A stretch of 64,000 nucleotides of DNA. It comes from Frigoriflavimonas asaccharolytica (GTDB lineage: Bacteria > Bacteroidota > Bacteroidia > Flavobacteriales > Weeksellaceae). The position numbers were made by a program, and so were the translations under genes. Shown here in pieces: positions 26,400-34,288 of this stretch. The notes beneath the pieces were generated by a model that worked only from the letters and a program-made list of their open reading frames with translations, was not told the DNA's origin and made no database searches. Each line of letters opens with the position of its first letter. Within the stretch, counting starts at the first letter, position 1. The stretch spans positions 186,001 to 250,000 of the forward strand of contig NZ_JABSNO010000001.1 of NCBI RefSeq assembly GCF_013294015.1, written 5' to 3'.

Positions 26400-26753
26400 C
26401 TATTCCGTTTTAGGAGTACTAGCCTTTTGTTTCTCTTTTTTCTTCTCGGCTTCCAACTTTTCCTTTTCTAAATTTTCAGCTTTTTGCTTTATCTCTAATT
26501 CTTTTTTAGCAAGCGCTGCTTCTACTTTCACTTTGGTGATGGAATCTTGATAGGCAACAGAAGATTTCCGGATTTGCGCCGCTACATCTACAGAAATTGC
26601 ACCAGTAGAAAAAGAATCTATCGCCAAAGTATCATATTTTGGAGCCACATAATTTTCTGCATCAAGATTGTTCTCTGTATCGTTTTTCGAACAGGAAAAA
26701 GCACCAATCATCAATAAAGAAAAGAAACTATTTTTAATCATTTTAGGTAGCAT
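26400..26753 (-). CDS. Small lipoprotein with charged helical tail
   Basis: The 117-residue product has a lipoprotein signal (LLMIGAFSC, lipidated Cys at 21) and then an Asn/Asp-rich stretch. The second half is a long charged helix (KVKVEAALAKKELEIKQKAENLEKEKLEAEKKKEK shown here only by its ends AALAKK and EAEKKK), likely a coiled coil. It is probably anchored to an outer or inner membrane leaflet. It begins within the stop codon of the rhomboid gene (TAATG), so the two are co-translated. I do not recognise a family or function. Confidence 0.78.
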   Translation of the reverse strand: MLPKMIKNSFFSLLMIGAFSCSKNDTENNLDAENYVAPKYDTLAIDSFSTGAISVDVAAQIRKSSVAYQDSITKVKVEAALAKKELEIKQKAENLEKEKLEAEKKKEKQKASTPKTE

Positions 26754-27409
26754 TAAGCGATTCTGTATTTGTCTTTTTTCCAGAAATACATATAAATAAA
26801 GCCAACAATTGCGCCACCAATATGCGCAAAATGTGCAATTCCACCAGCCTCACCATTAATTCCAAAATACAAAGAAGCCACCAATGCTGCCGTCATCAAA
26901 TATTTAGCTTTAATGCCAATTGGGATGAACATAATGGCGATTTTTGAATCTGGAGCAATCATTGTAAACGCTGCAACAATACCAGCGATTGCGCCAGAAG
27001 CACCAACTAAAGGGGTTCCATAGATAATATTGATATTTGCACCATGTTCTGCAATTTCAAAATAATTCCATAGACAATGCAAGGCAAAAGCGCCAAATCC
27101 GCTTAAAAAATACAGAATCACGAATTTCTTTTCACCTAAAATTTTCTCAATTATTGGCCCGAAACTTAATAGCGTAAACATATTAAAAACGATATGCATA
27201 ATACCAGCTCCACCATCAAAAGGCGCATGCATAAACATGTGCGTTACAACTTGCCAAACTTTGAAATAAGGAGATTCTACATAAAAAGCAGAAAACAATT
27301 CATACATTTTATCTTGCATGAAAAAATTTGAGGCCAAATACATTATTACATTTAGTATAATAATATTTTTCGTGATCGGTGTAAGTTGACCAAACATATT
27401 TCTAAACAT
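26753..27409 (-). CDS. Rhomboid-family intramembrane serine protease
   Basis: A 218-residue six-helix rhomboid protease that cuts substrates within the membrane. The catalytic serine is S138 in GASGAIAG and the histidine is H196 in AHIGGAIVG. The oxyanion-region Asn is N76 in MHIVFNMFTL. It lies seven bases downstream of mutL and is coupled to the lipoprotein gene that follows. The co-translation makes the lipoprotein a candidate partner or substrate, but that is only inference. A second rhomboid lies at 39.2 kb. Confidence 0.94.
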   Translation of the reverse strand: MFRNMFGQLTPITKNIIILNVIMYLASNFFMQDKMYELFSAFYVESPYFKVWQVVTHMFMHAPFDGGAGIMHIVFNMFTLLSFGPIIEKILGEKKFVILYFLSGFGAFALHCLWNYFEIAEHGANINIIYGTPLVGASGAIAGIVAAFTMIAPDSKIAIMFIPIGIKAKYLMTAALVASLYFGINGEAGGIAHFAHIGGAIVGFIYMYFWKKDKYRIA

Positions 27410-27415
27410 ATTTTC

Positions 27416-29179
27416 TTAAAATTTATTTTTTAATTCTTCCAAATTCAATTCCAAAAAACAGCGCTTTCCGCTGGGCAAATATTCCGGAAAATTGAGGGCG
27501 GTATATTCTTTTATAATGCGCTCTGCATCTACCTTATAAATAAAATCAAAACGAGATTTGCTCTGCATTTTGTTCCATTGATGATTGTAAAAATCCATAA
27601 AATCTTCTTCCGTTCTGTATTCCAAAACATCAAAAAGAGTTTCCATGAAATTCATTACTTGCGTTTCTTTCAAACCTTCTGGCACCGCATCTATTCTCAA
27701 TACATTTCCGTGCGCAACTACCATTTCAAAACCTAAACTGGGTAGGAATTTTTTGATAGAACTGTATTTGCTTTTCTCAATCTCATTCATGTGATATTCT
27801 AGAGAAAATAAGAGCTGCGAAGAACTATTTACCGGCTTTTTGTCTTTATTTCTATCGCTTATTATCAATCTGTGCATCCTGCCCAAATCCAACATCAACG
27901 TTTTTCCATTTTTATTTAAAAGCCAATATCCGTTTGGCAATCGCATCAAATCTTCATCAAAATCTTCATCTTCAAAAAGGTTTATTTTAGAAGGTTCTGC
28001 CTCTATATTTTGATGATACATTTCTGTAAGATTCTGCCGAGAAGCCTGCGTATTTTTGCCTTCATCAAAAGGATTGTAGTTTCTATCTACCTGGATGTCT
28101 GGAATTCTAAAACCCGTGCTTTTTTTGCTGCTATTGGCCAAAGCTTCTTCAAAACTGGTGCTTTTTTCAAAATCTAAACTGGGTGCAATATTATAAATTC
28201 CCAGAGATTTTTTGATGGTAGACCTCAACAAAGCATAGATAATATGCTCATCTTCAAATTTTACTTCCGTTTTTTGAGGATGAATGTTAACGTCTATTTT
28301 GTCTGGTTCTATTTCTAAATACAAAAAATAAGAGGGATTATATCCGGGTAAAAGTAAGCCTTCAAAAGCATCTTGCACCGCTTTGTTGTAATACGGACTG
28401 CGAAAATACCTACCATTTACAAACAAAAATTGTTCGTTTCTGTTCTTTTTTGCACCTTCTGGTTTGGCGATGTAGCCAGAAAGTTGCATCCAACCGATGT
28501 CTTCTTTGATAGGAATCATCAAAGGCTGTAGCTTTCTGCCAAAAATTTCTACAATACGTTGCAGTAAATTTCCTTTTCTTAATTTAAAAATAATATCATC
28601 GTCATGATAAAGCGAGAATTCCACTTGCTCATGTGCTAAAACCACGCGTTGAAATTCATCAATAATATGGCGAAATTCAACATTGTCTTTTTTCAAAAAT
28701 TTCCGTCTTGCGGGAACGTTATAAAACAAGGTTTTTACTTGAAAATTAGAACCTTCCGCGGTTTGCACCGGCTCTTGAAATTGTAAAGTGCCACCTTCTA
28801 TATAAATATTGGTACCAACTACGGAATCTTTTTTCTTGGTTTTGAGTTCTACTTGTGCAACTGCAGCAATGGAAGCCAAAGCTTCACCCCGAAAACCTTT
28901 GGTAGAAATTTTGAAAATATCTTCTGTAGTTTTTATTTTTGAGGTTGCATGTCTTTCAAACGCCATTCTAGCATCCGTTTCCGACATTCCATCGCCATTA
29001 TCTACCACTTGAATTAGGTTTTTCCCTGCATCACGAATGATCAATTCTATATTTGTGGCGTTTGCATCTATCGCGTTTTCTAGCAATTCTTTTACGATTG
29101 AAGCGGGTCTTTGCACCACTTCTCCTGCTGCTATTTGATTAGCAACATGATCTGGCAATAATTGGATAACGTCTGACAT
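27416..29179 (-). CDS. mutL: DNA mismatch repair protein MutL (endonuclease motifs degenerate)
   Basis: MutL couples MutS mismatch recognition to strand processing. The N-terminal GHKL ATPase is intact: QIAAGEVVQRPASIVKELLENAIDA, DNGDGM, STKGFRGEAL, and the transducer region to residue 330. In the C-terminal domain the metal-binding DQHA(x)2E motif of nicking MutL proteins is replaced by D431-LGRMHRLI, and the usual CPHGRP motif is replaced by YLPSGKRCF near residue 570. Both changes predict loss of the latent endonuclease. At 587 residues it is otherwise full length with no frameshift. The rhomboid gene follows after seven bases. Confidence 0.94.
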   Translation of the reverse strand: MSDVIQLLPDHVANQIAAGEVVQRPASIVKELLENAIDANATNIELIIRDAGKNLIQVVDNGDGMSETDARMAFERHATSKIKTTEDIFKISTKGFRGEALASIAAVAQVELKTKKKDSVVGTNIYIEGGTLQFQEPVQTAEGSNFQVKTLFYNVPARRKFLKKDNVEFRHIIDEFQRVVLAHEQVEFSLYHDDDIIFKLRKGNLLQRIVEIFGRKLQPLMIPIKEDIGWMQLSGYIAKPEGAKKNRNEQFLFVNGRYFRSPYYNKAVQDAFEGLLLPGYNPSYFLYLEIEPDKIDVNIHPQKTEVKFEDEHIIYALLRSTIKKSLGIYNIAPSLDFEKSTSFEEALANSSKKSTGFRIPDIQVDRNYNPFDEGKNTQASRQNLTEMYHQNIEAEPSKINLFEDEDFDEDLMRLPNGYWLLNKNGKTLMLDLGRMHRLIISDRNKDKKPVNSSSQLLFSLEYHMNEIEKSKYSSIKKFLPSLGFEMVVAHGNVLRIDAVPEGLKETQVMNFMETLFDVLEYRTEEDFMDFYNHQWNKMQSKSRFDFIYKVDAERIIKEYTALNFPEYLPSGKRCFLELNLEELKNKF

Positions 29180-29301
29180 TTATTAAAAAGAAATTCTTAC
29201 AAAATTACTGAAATGAAGTGGGAATAAAAATTATTTATAGAAGAAGGAATATTTCAACTCTACTATTGGGAAAAAATTTTCTGAAAATCGAAATAAAAAC
29301 A

Positions 29302-29428
29302 AACCATTAAGTATGGGTTAAGAAATTAAGGGCATTAAGAATCTGCAAGCAGATTTTATTGCGCTTTCTAAAAAATTTTTGATTTTTTACTTCATTAATC
29401 TTAACTACTTCACCAAATCTTAATGGTT
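29302..29428. repeat. 127-base imperfect inverted repeat between mutL and uvrB
   Basis: The 337-base gap 29180-29516 has no gene. Its centre is an element with perfect ten-base ends (AACCATTAAG / CTTAATGGTT) and about 30 further bases of imperfect pairing per arm. It encloses a small perfect hairpin, ATCTGC-AA-GCAGAT. The bases after it contain a near-duplicate AATTGTTACA. It resembles a miniature repeat or a structured RNA; neither is proven. Confidence 0.5.
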
Positions 29429-29516
29429 AAATACTTTACATCAACAAAATAATTTAAGAATTAAACTTATTGAAAAATTGTTACACTGCTACATTGATAA
29501 ATTGTTACATTAAACC

Positions 29517-31508
29517 TCAACCTTTCAAAACAGCCAATTCATCCCGTAATCTCGCTGCCAAAATGAAATCTAAATTCTTGGCGGCTTTTTCCATGGCGGC
29601 TTGTTTGCTTGCAATCGCGGAATCTAAATCGTCTGAACCGTAAGTTGCTTTTTCCTCTGCAACTTTTAGCAAAATATTTTTTTGAATGTATTTTTCATCC
29701 GGGAAATCTTTTGGTTTACCTACTAAAATTTCCGATATTTTCTTATTTAGTTGAGTTGGTGTAATTCCATGTTCCAAATTGTAGGCGCGCTGTTTTTCTC
29801 TCCTATAATCTGCATCATCTATGGTACTTTGCATAGATTTTGTGATTTTATCTGCATACATTATTGCCATTCCGTTCACATTTCTTGCAGCTCTTCCCAC
29901 AGTTTGCGTCATGGATCTTTTAGACCTCAACATTCCTTCTTTGTCGGCATCTAAAATAGCAACGAGAGAAACTTCTGGCAAATCCAGACCTTCTCGCAAA
30001 AGATTTACCCCAATCAAAACATCAAAAACACCCAAACGCAAATCTTGCATTATTTGTATTCTATCCAAAGTTTCTACATCTGAGTGAATATAATTACAGC
30101 GAATTCCAAATTTTGTGAAATATTTTGTGAGTTCTTCCGCCATTTTTTTGGTTAAAGTAGTCACCAAAACGCGTTCATCTATTTCTGCACGTTTGCGAAT
30201 TTCTTCCATCAAATCATCAATCTGATTCACGGTTGGTCGAATTTCAATCGGTGGATCCAACAAACCAGTTGGACGGATAATCTGCTCCACATATTCTCCA
30301 CCAGATTTTTCTAATTCGTAATCTGCGGGAGTTGCCGAAACATAAACTACTTGGTTTTGCATGGTTTCAAATTCTGCAAATTTTAAAGGACGATTGTCCA
30401 TGGCTGCTGGAAGCCGGAATCCATATTCAACCAAAGCCTCTTTTCTGCTTCTATCTCCGCCATACATGGCATGAACTTGCGGAATTGTAACGTGAGATTC
30501 ATCAATCACCATCAAATAATCTTTTGGGAAATAATCTAAAAGACAAAATGGGCGACTTCCTGGTTCGCGACCATCCATATATCTAGAATAATTTTCTATC
30601 CCAGAACAATATCCCAATTCTTTAATCATTTCTAGGTCTAATTCCGTGCGTTCTTGCAAACGTTTTGCTTCAAAAGGTTTTTCTATAGATTCAAAAAATC
30701 CAACTTGATCCAAAAGATCATCTTGAATTTGGCCAATTGCAGAGTTCATGGTTTCTTTTGAGGTAACAAAAAGATTGGCAGGGTAAATTTGTATGGTCTC
30801 AAAATTGGACATCACGTTTCCAGAAATAGGATCAAAACTTTTAATACTTTCTATTTTATCTCCAAAAAATTGAATCCGTACCGCATTATCTGCATAAGCA
30901 GGATACACATCTATCACATCTCCCTTCACGCGAAACGTACCTCGTTGGAACTCGTTCAAAGTTCTGGCATACAACGCACTAACTAAATCATGAAGTAAAC
31001 CAGTTCTGGTAATTTTTTCTCCAATTGCAATGCTTACCAAAGTTTTTTCGAACTCTTTGGGATTTCCTACACCATAAATACAAGAAACAGAAGCTACAAT
31101 TAAAACATCTCTACGTCCAGAAAGTAAACTCGCCGAAGCCGACAGCCTAAGTTTTTCCACTTCTTCGTTGATGGAAAGATCTTTTTCTATATAAGTATTG
31201 GAAGAAGCGATGAAAGCTTCTGGTTGGTAATAATCGTAATAACTCACAAAATATTCTACCGCATTGTCTGGGAAAAACTCTTTGAACTCTACAAAAAGTT
31301 GCGCTGCCAAAGTTTTGTTGTGTGCCAAAACAAGCGTTGGCTTTTGCACATTATTCACCAAATTAGCCACGGTGAAAGTTTTACCAGAACCCGTAACTCC
31401 CAGTAAAGTTTGATATTTTTCGCCAATATTGATGCCCTCCGTCAATTTTTTAATTGCAGTTGGTTGATCTCCGGTAGGTCTAAATTCTGAATGCAGGTTG
31501 AATTTCAT
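29517..31508 (-). CDS. uvrB: Excinuclease ABC subunit B (UvrB)
   Basis: UvrB is the helicase-like damage-verification subunit of nucleotide excision repair. The Walker A loop GVTGSGKT is near residues 38-45, the beta-hairpin region YYDYYQPEAYI-like (YYDYYQPEAFI) follows, and Walker B is VIDESH. Later motifs include YVSATP and QTVGRAARN. The C-terminal UVR domain that binds UvrC is present as DSAIASKQAAMEKAAKNLDF. The 663-residue length is normal. It stands alone, flanked by two repeat-rich gaps. Confidence 0.97.
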   Translation of the reverse strand: MKFNLHSEFRPTGDQPTAIKKLTEGINIGEKYQTLLGVTGSGKTFTVANLVNNVQKPTLVLAHNKTLAAQLFVEFKEFFPDNAVEYFVSYYDYYQPEAFIASSNTYIEKDLSINEEVEKLRLSASASLLSGRRDVLIVASVSCIYGVGNPKEFEKTLVSIAIGEKITRTGLLHDLVSALYARTLNEFQRGTFRVKGDVIDVYPAYADNAVRIQFFGDKIESIKSFDPISGNVMSNFETIQIYPANLFVTSKETMNSAIGQIQDDLLDQVGFFESIEKPFEAKRLQERTELDLEMIKELGYCSGIENYSRYMDGREPGSRPFCLLDYFPKDYLMVIDESHVTIPQVHAMYGGDRSRKEALVEYGFRLPAAMDNRPLKFAEFETMQNQVVYVSATPADYELEKSGGEYVEQIIRPTGLLDPPIEIRPTVNQIDDLMEEIRKRAEIDERVLVTTLTKKMAEELTKYFTKFGIRCNYIHSDVETLDRIQIMQDLRLGVFDVLIGVNLLREGLDLPEVSLVAILDADKEGMLRSKRSMTQTVGRAARNVNGMAIMYADKITKSMQSTIDDADYRREKQRAYNLEHGITPTQLNKKISEILVGKPKDFPDEKYIQKNILLKVAEEKATYGSDDLDSAIASKQAAMEKAAKNLDFILAARLRDELAVLKG

Positions 31509-31646
31509 AGAAAGTTGAGCGTAAAGATAACATTGTGATTTTTACAAAATTACAAAAAAGGATGTTATAAAATAATTACATTCTGCTGAATAAAATTTTC
31601 ATAATCAGCGATATTCAAGTCTGAGAAAATTTGTGTGGATTTATTC

Positions 31647-31762
31647 ATTGCGAGGAACGAAGCAAGCTTTTGTATCGAAAATTTCAGTAAGCAGATGAAC
31701 AAGATTTTGCCGATTTAGAAACAAAAAGTTTTAATACAATTTTGTCATTCAGTAGGAATCTC
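31647..31762. repeat. Mosaic of degenerate dispersed repeats upstream of uvrB
   Basis: The 480-base gap 31509-31988 has no convincing gene. It holds ATTGCGAGGAACGAAGCAA (from 31648), a string common as a dispersed repeat in several bacterial phyla, and GTCATTCAGTAGGAATCTC (from 31744), which resembles another widespread flavobacterial repeat. Both look like decayed fragments. Confidence 0.45.
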
Positions 31763-31894
31763 GCCCTATTAATTTGTAGTGTAGAGATTGAAATCTTCAA
31801 ACCACTTAACGAAGTTTTCAATCCGATGAGAAATAACGCATTAAATCGCTACGGAATAATCACGCCGATTTGCATACTATTTATTGCGTTGAAA

Positions 31895-31925
31895 GCCTTG
31901 TTAGAGCTCGAAGCTCTAACAAGGC
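31895..31925. repeat. Perfect 14-base palindrome with three-base loop
   Basis: GCCTTGTTAGAGCT and AGCTCTAACAAGGC are exact reverse complements around CGA. No T-run follows closely, so it is less like a terminator than a REP-type hairpin. Confidence 0.7.
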
Positions 31926-31988
31926 TCTGCGAAACCAAATTATTTAAAACAAAATAAAACCGTCTTCCTTTATTTATAAGAATATGGT

Positions 31989-32246
31989 TTAATCTTCATC
32001 TCTCAATTTCTCCAACATTTTTCTAACAACTGTAAATGATTCACCAGTCCCATTTTTAGTCATTTCCTCCACCTCTTCCATTGCGGCTATCGTTTCTTCA
32101 TTTGGTTCGTAGAAATCTAAACTTTGCATGAGCGCAGTTTCAATATAATTGTTTACGCTTCTATTTTCCTGTTTCGCTTTCTTTTTTAATTCTGCGTATA
32201 AGTTCTTTCCTAATCTGATGGATGTTAATTTCTTTTCTTGTACCAT
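31989..32246 (-). CDS. Ribbon-helix-helix (CopG/Arc-like) protein, orphan antitoxin type
   Basis: An 85-residue protein whose N-terminal half is a ribbon-helix-helix DNA-binding fold: strand KKLTSIRLG, then helices LYAELKKKAKQ and SVNNYIETALM. The acidic C-terminal half (ETIAAMEEVEEM, EKLRDED) resembles the toxin-binding tail of antitoxins. No toxin ORF follows: downstream is the repeat-rich gap. It could be a lone antitoxin relic or a small transcription factor. A paired operator-like repeat lies just upstream of its start, suggesting autoregulation. Confidence 0.82.
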   Translation of the reverse strand: MVQEKKLTSIRLGKNLYAELKKKAKQENRSVNNYIETALMQSLDFYEPNEETIAAMEEVEEMTKNGTGESFTVVRKMLEKLRDED

Positions 32247-32268
32247 TTTGTAAATGTTTGTATGCGAT

Positions 32269-32288
32269 TGTAATACAAATGTAATACA
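32269..32288 (-). promoter_or_regulatory. Paired TGTAATACA operator over the RHH promoter box
   Basis: The nine-base near-palindrome TGTAATACA occurs twice, 11 bases apart, about one helical turn. On the minus strand the -7-like TACATTTG (32276-32283) spans the space between the two sites. Such paired half-sites suit a ribbon-helix-helix dimer of dimers. Operator function is inferred. Confidence 0.55.
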
Positions 32289-32297
32289 TTTAAAATG

Positions 32298-32328
32298 AAA
32301 AAAGAGCGAAAAATTATCGCTCTTTTCA
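32298..32328. terminator. Terminator between the M56-TonB gene and the RHH gene
   Basis: A perfect ten-base stem AAAAGAGCGA / TCGCTCTTTT encloses a seven-base loop. On the minus strand the T-rich arm continues into further T, suiting termination of the blaI-M56 transcript. Confidence 0.75.
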
Positions 32329-32359
32329 TATTTAAATAATTAGTTTAAATAAAAAAGTT

Positions 32360-33757
32360 TTAAAAACTCATGGTTAACGGTAATCGGAAACGATATCTTA
32401 CGGGTTTTCCATCTTTCACCGCAGGCTTCCAAGTTTGATCTTCATTTGAAGATTTCGTTGCACGTATTGCTTCATTATTAAACATTTCATTTGAGCCTGC
32501 TGCACTTACATCAGATATTGTTCCATCTTTCTCAACCACAAAATAAATCTCGCTTTTAATCATACCTTCTTTACCCGTCAGTATTGCAACATTAAAGGTT
32601 TTAGAAAGTTGACTTCGAAAAGCATTTATCCCACCCGGAAATTCTGGCAATTCATCAACTTCTGTAAGTGCGGAAGTTGGAGGAGGAGGTGGCATCACAT
32701 ATTCTGTGTTGTTTTTCTTTACACTTACTTCTTTTGGCGGAGGTGGTGGTGGGTTTTGTGATTCAACTTTTTTTGTAGGTTTTTTTATTGTATCGGATTT
32801 TGGAGCTTCAAATTCCTTCTGAAAAACTTCTTGAGTATCGTAACTTTTTATTGAAGGCAATTTCTTCGGTAAGTTTTCAATCATTTTTTCTGTTGAATTT
32901 GTTTTTGCATACGTCTTTTGCACAAACAAAAAAGCGAGCAAGGCTAAAACTGGCAGCGTGAGAAGTTTTTTCACCTGCGTAAATTTGGATTTGGTTTTTG
33001 TCATCATGATAAATCTTTTTTTGGTGTTGCTAAAATTAAATTGATTGGTGAATTGTAAATTTTGACTACTAGAAATTTCATTTAAAATTAATTCTTGATA
33101 GGATTTTATTTCAAAATTTTGCGAAATTACATCTTCGTCGGCTAGAAATTCGTGGTTGGTGATTATTGCTTTTTTATAAACATAAAGTGCCGGATTGAAC
33201 CAAGAAAATATTCTCAAAAATTCAATTAAAATTAAATCTAGGCTGTGTTTTTGTTCGATATGATTTTTTTCGTGCAAGAAAATGCGTTCATCTATTTTTT
33301 CATTTTTAAAATAATTTTTGCCCAAATACAATCTTCCAAAAAAACTGAAAGGCGGCATTTGATTATCTAAAACTTTAATTTTCAAATCGTTGTAAACCCT
33401 TTTTTCACCTTTTAATTTGAAAATTTTTAGCACAGAAAAAATACTTTTTGCTAAAAGAAATAAAACGACTATTCCATAAATTGATAAGATAATCATCGCC
33501 CAATTTATTTCTGCTTCCGGAGGTTTTCCGGATAGAATGATTGATTCTGTTGGCGCATTTTGAAAAACAATCGCTGATTTCAATTCTTCCTTTGCTGGTA
33601 ATTTTAAACTAATAATTGGAATGAGGTAAGAAAATAAAAGTGCAAACAACAAATAAAATCTATTGAATTGGAAGCTTTTTTCCTTTGAAAGAAAGAGATA
33701 ATAAATTGCTATCAAAATGGAAGAACACGCAACTGCCTTTAAAATATACGTTTCCAT
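32360..33757 (-). CDS. M56-family (BlaR1-like) membrane metalloprotease with C-terminal TonB domain
   Basis: The N-terminal part (residues 1-285) is a BlaR1/MecR1-type membrane zinc protease with HEKNH (162-166) as the HExxH motif, hydrophobic helices near 1-22, 33-52, 86-108 and a fourth at about 265-282. A proline-rich, periplasm-spanning stretch follows (PPPPPP, PPPPP at 335-365). Residues 375-465 are a TonB C-terminal domain, where BlaR1 would carry a penicillin-binding sensor. It is paired with a BlaI-type repressor four bases upstream. The likely model is signal-triggered repressor inactivation; the signal is unknown. Confidence 0.9.
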   Translation of the reverse strand: METYILKAVACSSILIAIYYLFLSKEKSFQFNRFYLLFALLFSYLIPIISLKLPAKEELKSAIVFQNAPTESIILSGKPPEAEINWAMIILSIYGIVVLFLLAKSIFSVLKIFKLKGEKRVYNDLKIKVLDNQMPPFSFFGRLYLGKNYFKNEKIDERIFLHEKNHIEQKHSLDLILIEFLRIFSWFNPALYVYKKAIITNHEFLADEDVISQNFEIKSYQELILNEISSSQNLQFTNQFNFSNTKKRFIMMTKTKSKFTQVKKLLTLPVLALLAFLFVQKTYAKTNSTEKMIENLPKKLPSIKSYDTQEVFQKEFEAPKSDTIKKPTKKVESQNPPPPPPKEVSVKKNNTEYVMPPPPPTSALTEVDELPEFPGGINAFRSQLSKTFNVAILTGKEGMIKSEIYFVVEKDGTISDVSAAGSNEMFNNEAIRATKSSNEDQTWKPAVKDGKPVRYRFRLPLTMSF

Positions 33758-33761
33758 AATT

Positions 33762-34133
33762 TTAATTTTTAATTTGTTGATCTATAATATCTCGCAATTC
33801 TTCCAATTCTTTCTGCGAAAGTTTTGCATTTGCCGTGAAATAGGAAGCAAACTGTCCCGCAGAATTATTGAAAAAACGATTGATAACTCCCGACATTTCA
33901 TGGTTGAAATATTGCTTTTTCTCTACTTTTGGGAAATATTCTCTAGAATTTCCGAAAGTTTTGTAGCCGACCAAATCTTTATTTTGCAATCTTTTTAATA
34001 ATGTTGCAACGGTTGTCGCCGCAGGTTTTGGTTCGGGCAAAATTTCTAGAATATCTTTCATGAAGGCGGTTTTCTGCTTCCACAATATTTCCATTATTTC
34101 TGTTTCGGCTTCTGTAATGTTGATGGGTTTCAT
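33762..34133 (-). CDS. BlaI/MecI-type transcriptional repressor
   Basis: A 123-residue Penicillinase_R winged-helix repressor. The N-terminal DNA-binding domain reads TEAETEIMEILWKQKTAF and the recognition helix region includes AATTVATLLKRLQNKDL; the C-terminal helix gives the dimer. It is the first gene of a two-gene operon with the M56-TonB protease, whose BlaR1 relatives cleave such repressors. An inverted-repeat operator overlaps the promoter directly upstream, so it almost certainly represses itself. No beta-lactamase gene is adjacent, so the target is not obviously antibiotic resistance. Confidence 0.94.
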   Translation of the reverse strand: MKPINITEAETEIMEILWKQKTAFMKDILEILPEPKPAATTVATLLKRLQNKDLVGYKTFGNSREYFPKVEKKQYFNHEMSGVINRFFNNSAGQFASYFTANAKLSQKELEELRDIIDQQIKN

Positions 34134-34172
34134 TATAAATTGAATTAATCTGTTCTACAATAATTACTTTTG

Positions 34173-34208
34173 TTCTACAAATGTAGAATTGATTATTTAA
34201 TTATGCAA
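34173..34208 (-). promoter_or_regulatory. BlaI-type operator overlapping the blaI/M56 promoter
   Basis: TTCTACA-AA-TGTAGAA (34173-34188) is a perfect inverted repeat containing the TACA/TGTA half-sites typical of BlaI operators. Within it, TACATTTG on the minus strand is an exact -7 box, and TTG (34206-34208) lies 20 bases upstream, a correct Bacteroidota promoter spacing. A second TGTTCTACAA at 34151 may be an extra half-site. Confidence 0.78.
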
Positions 34209-34288
34209 ATTATTTTTAATAAAATTTACATATTAATGATTTTTAGATCATTATTTTACTTAATTTACATGAATAAATACTCCCTGAT

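Noticed and set aside
31742-31957. 71-residue open frame in the uvrB upstream gap
   Set aside because: It runs through degenerate repeats and a palindrome, with no family resemblance.
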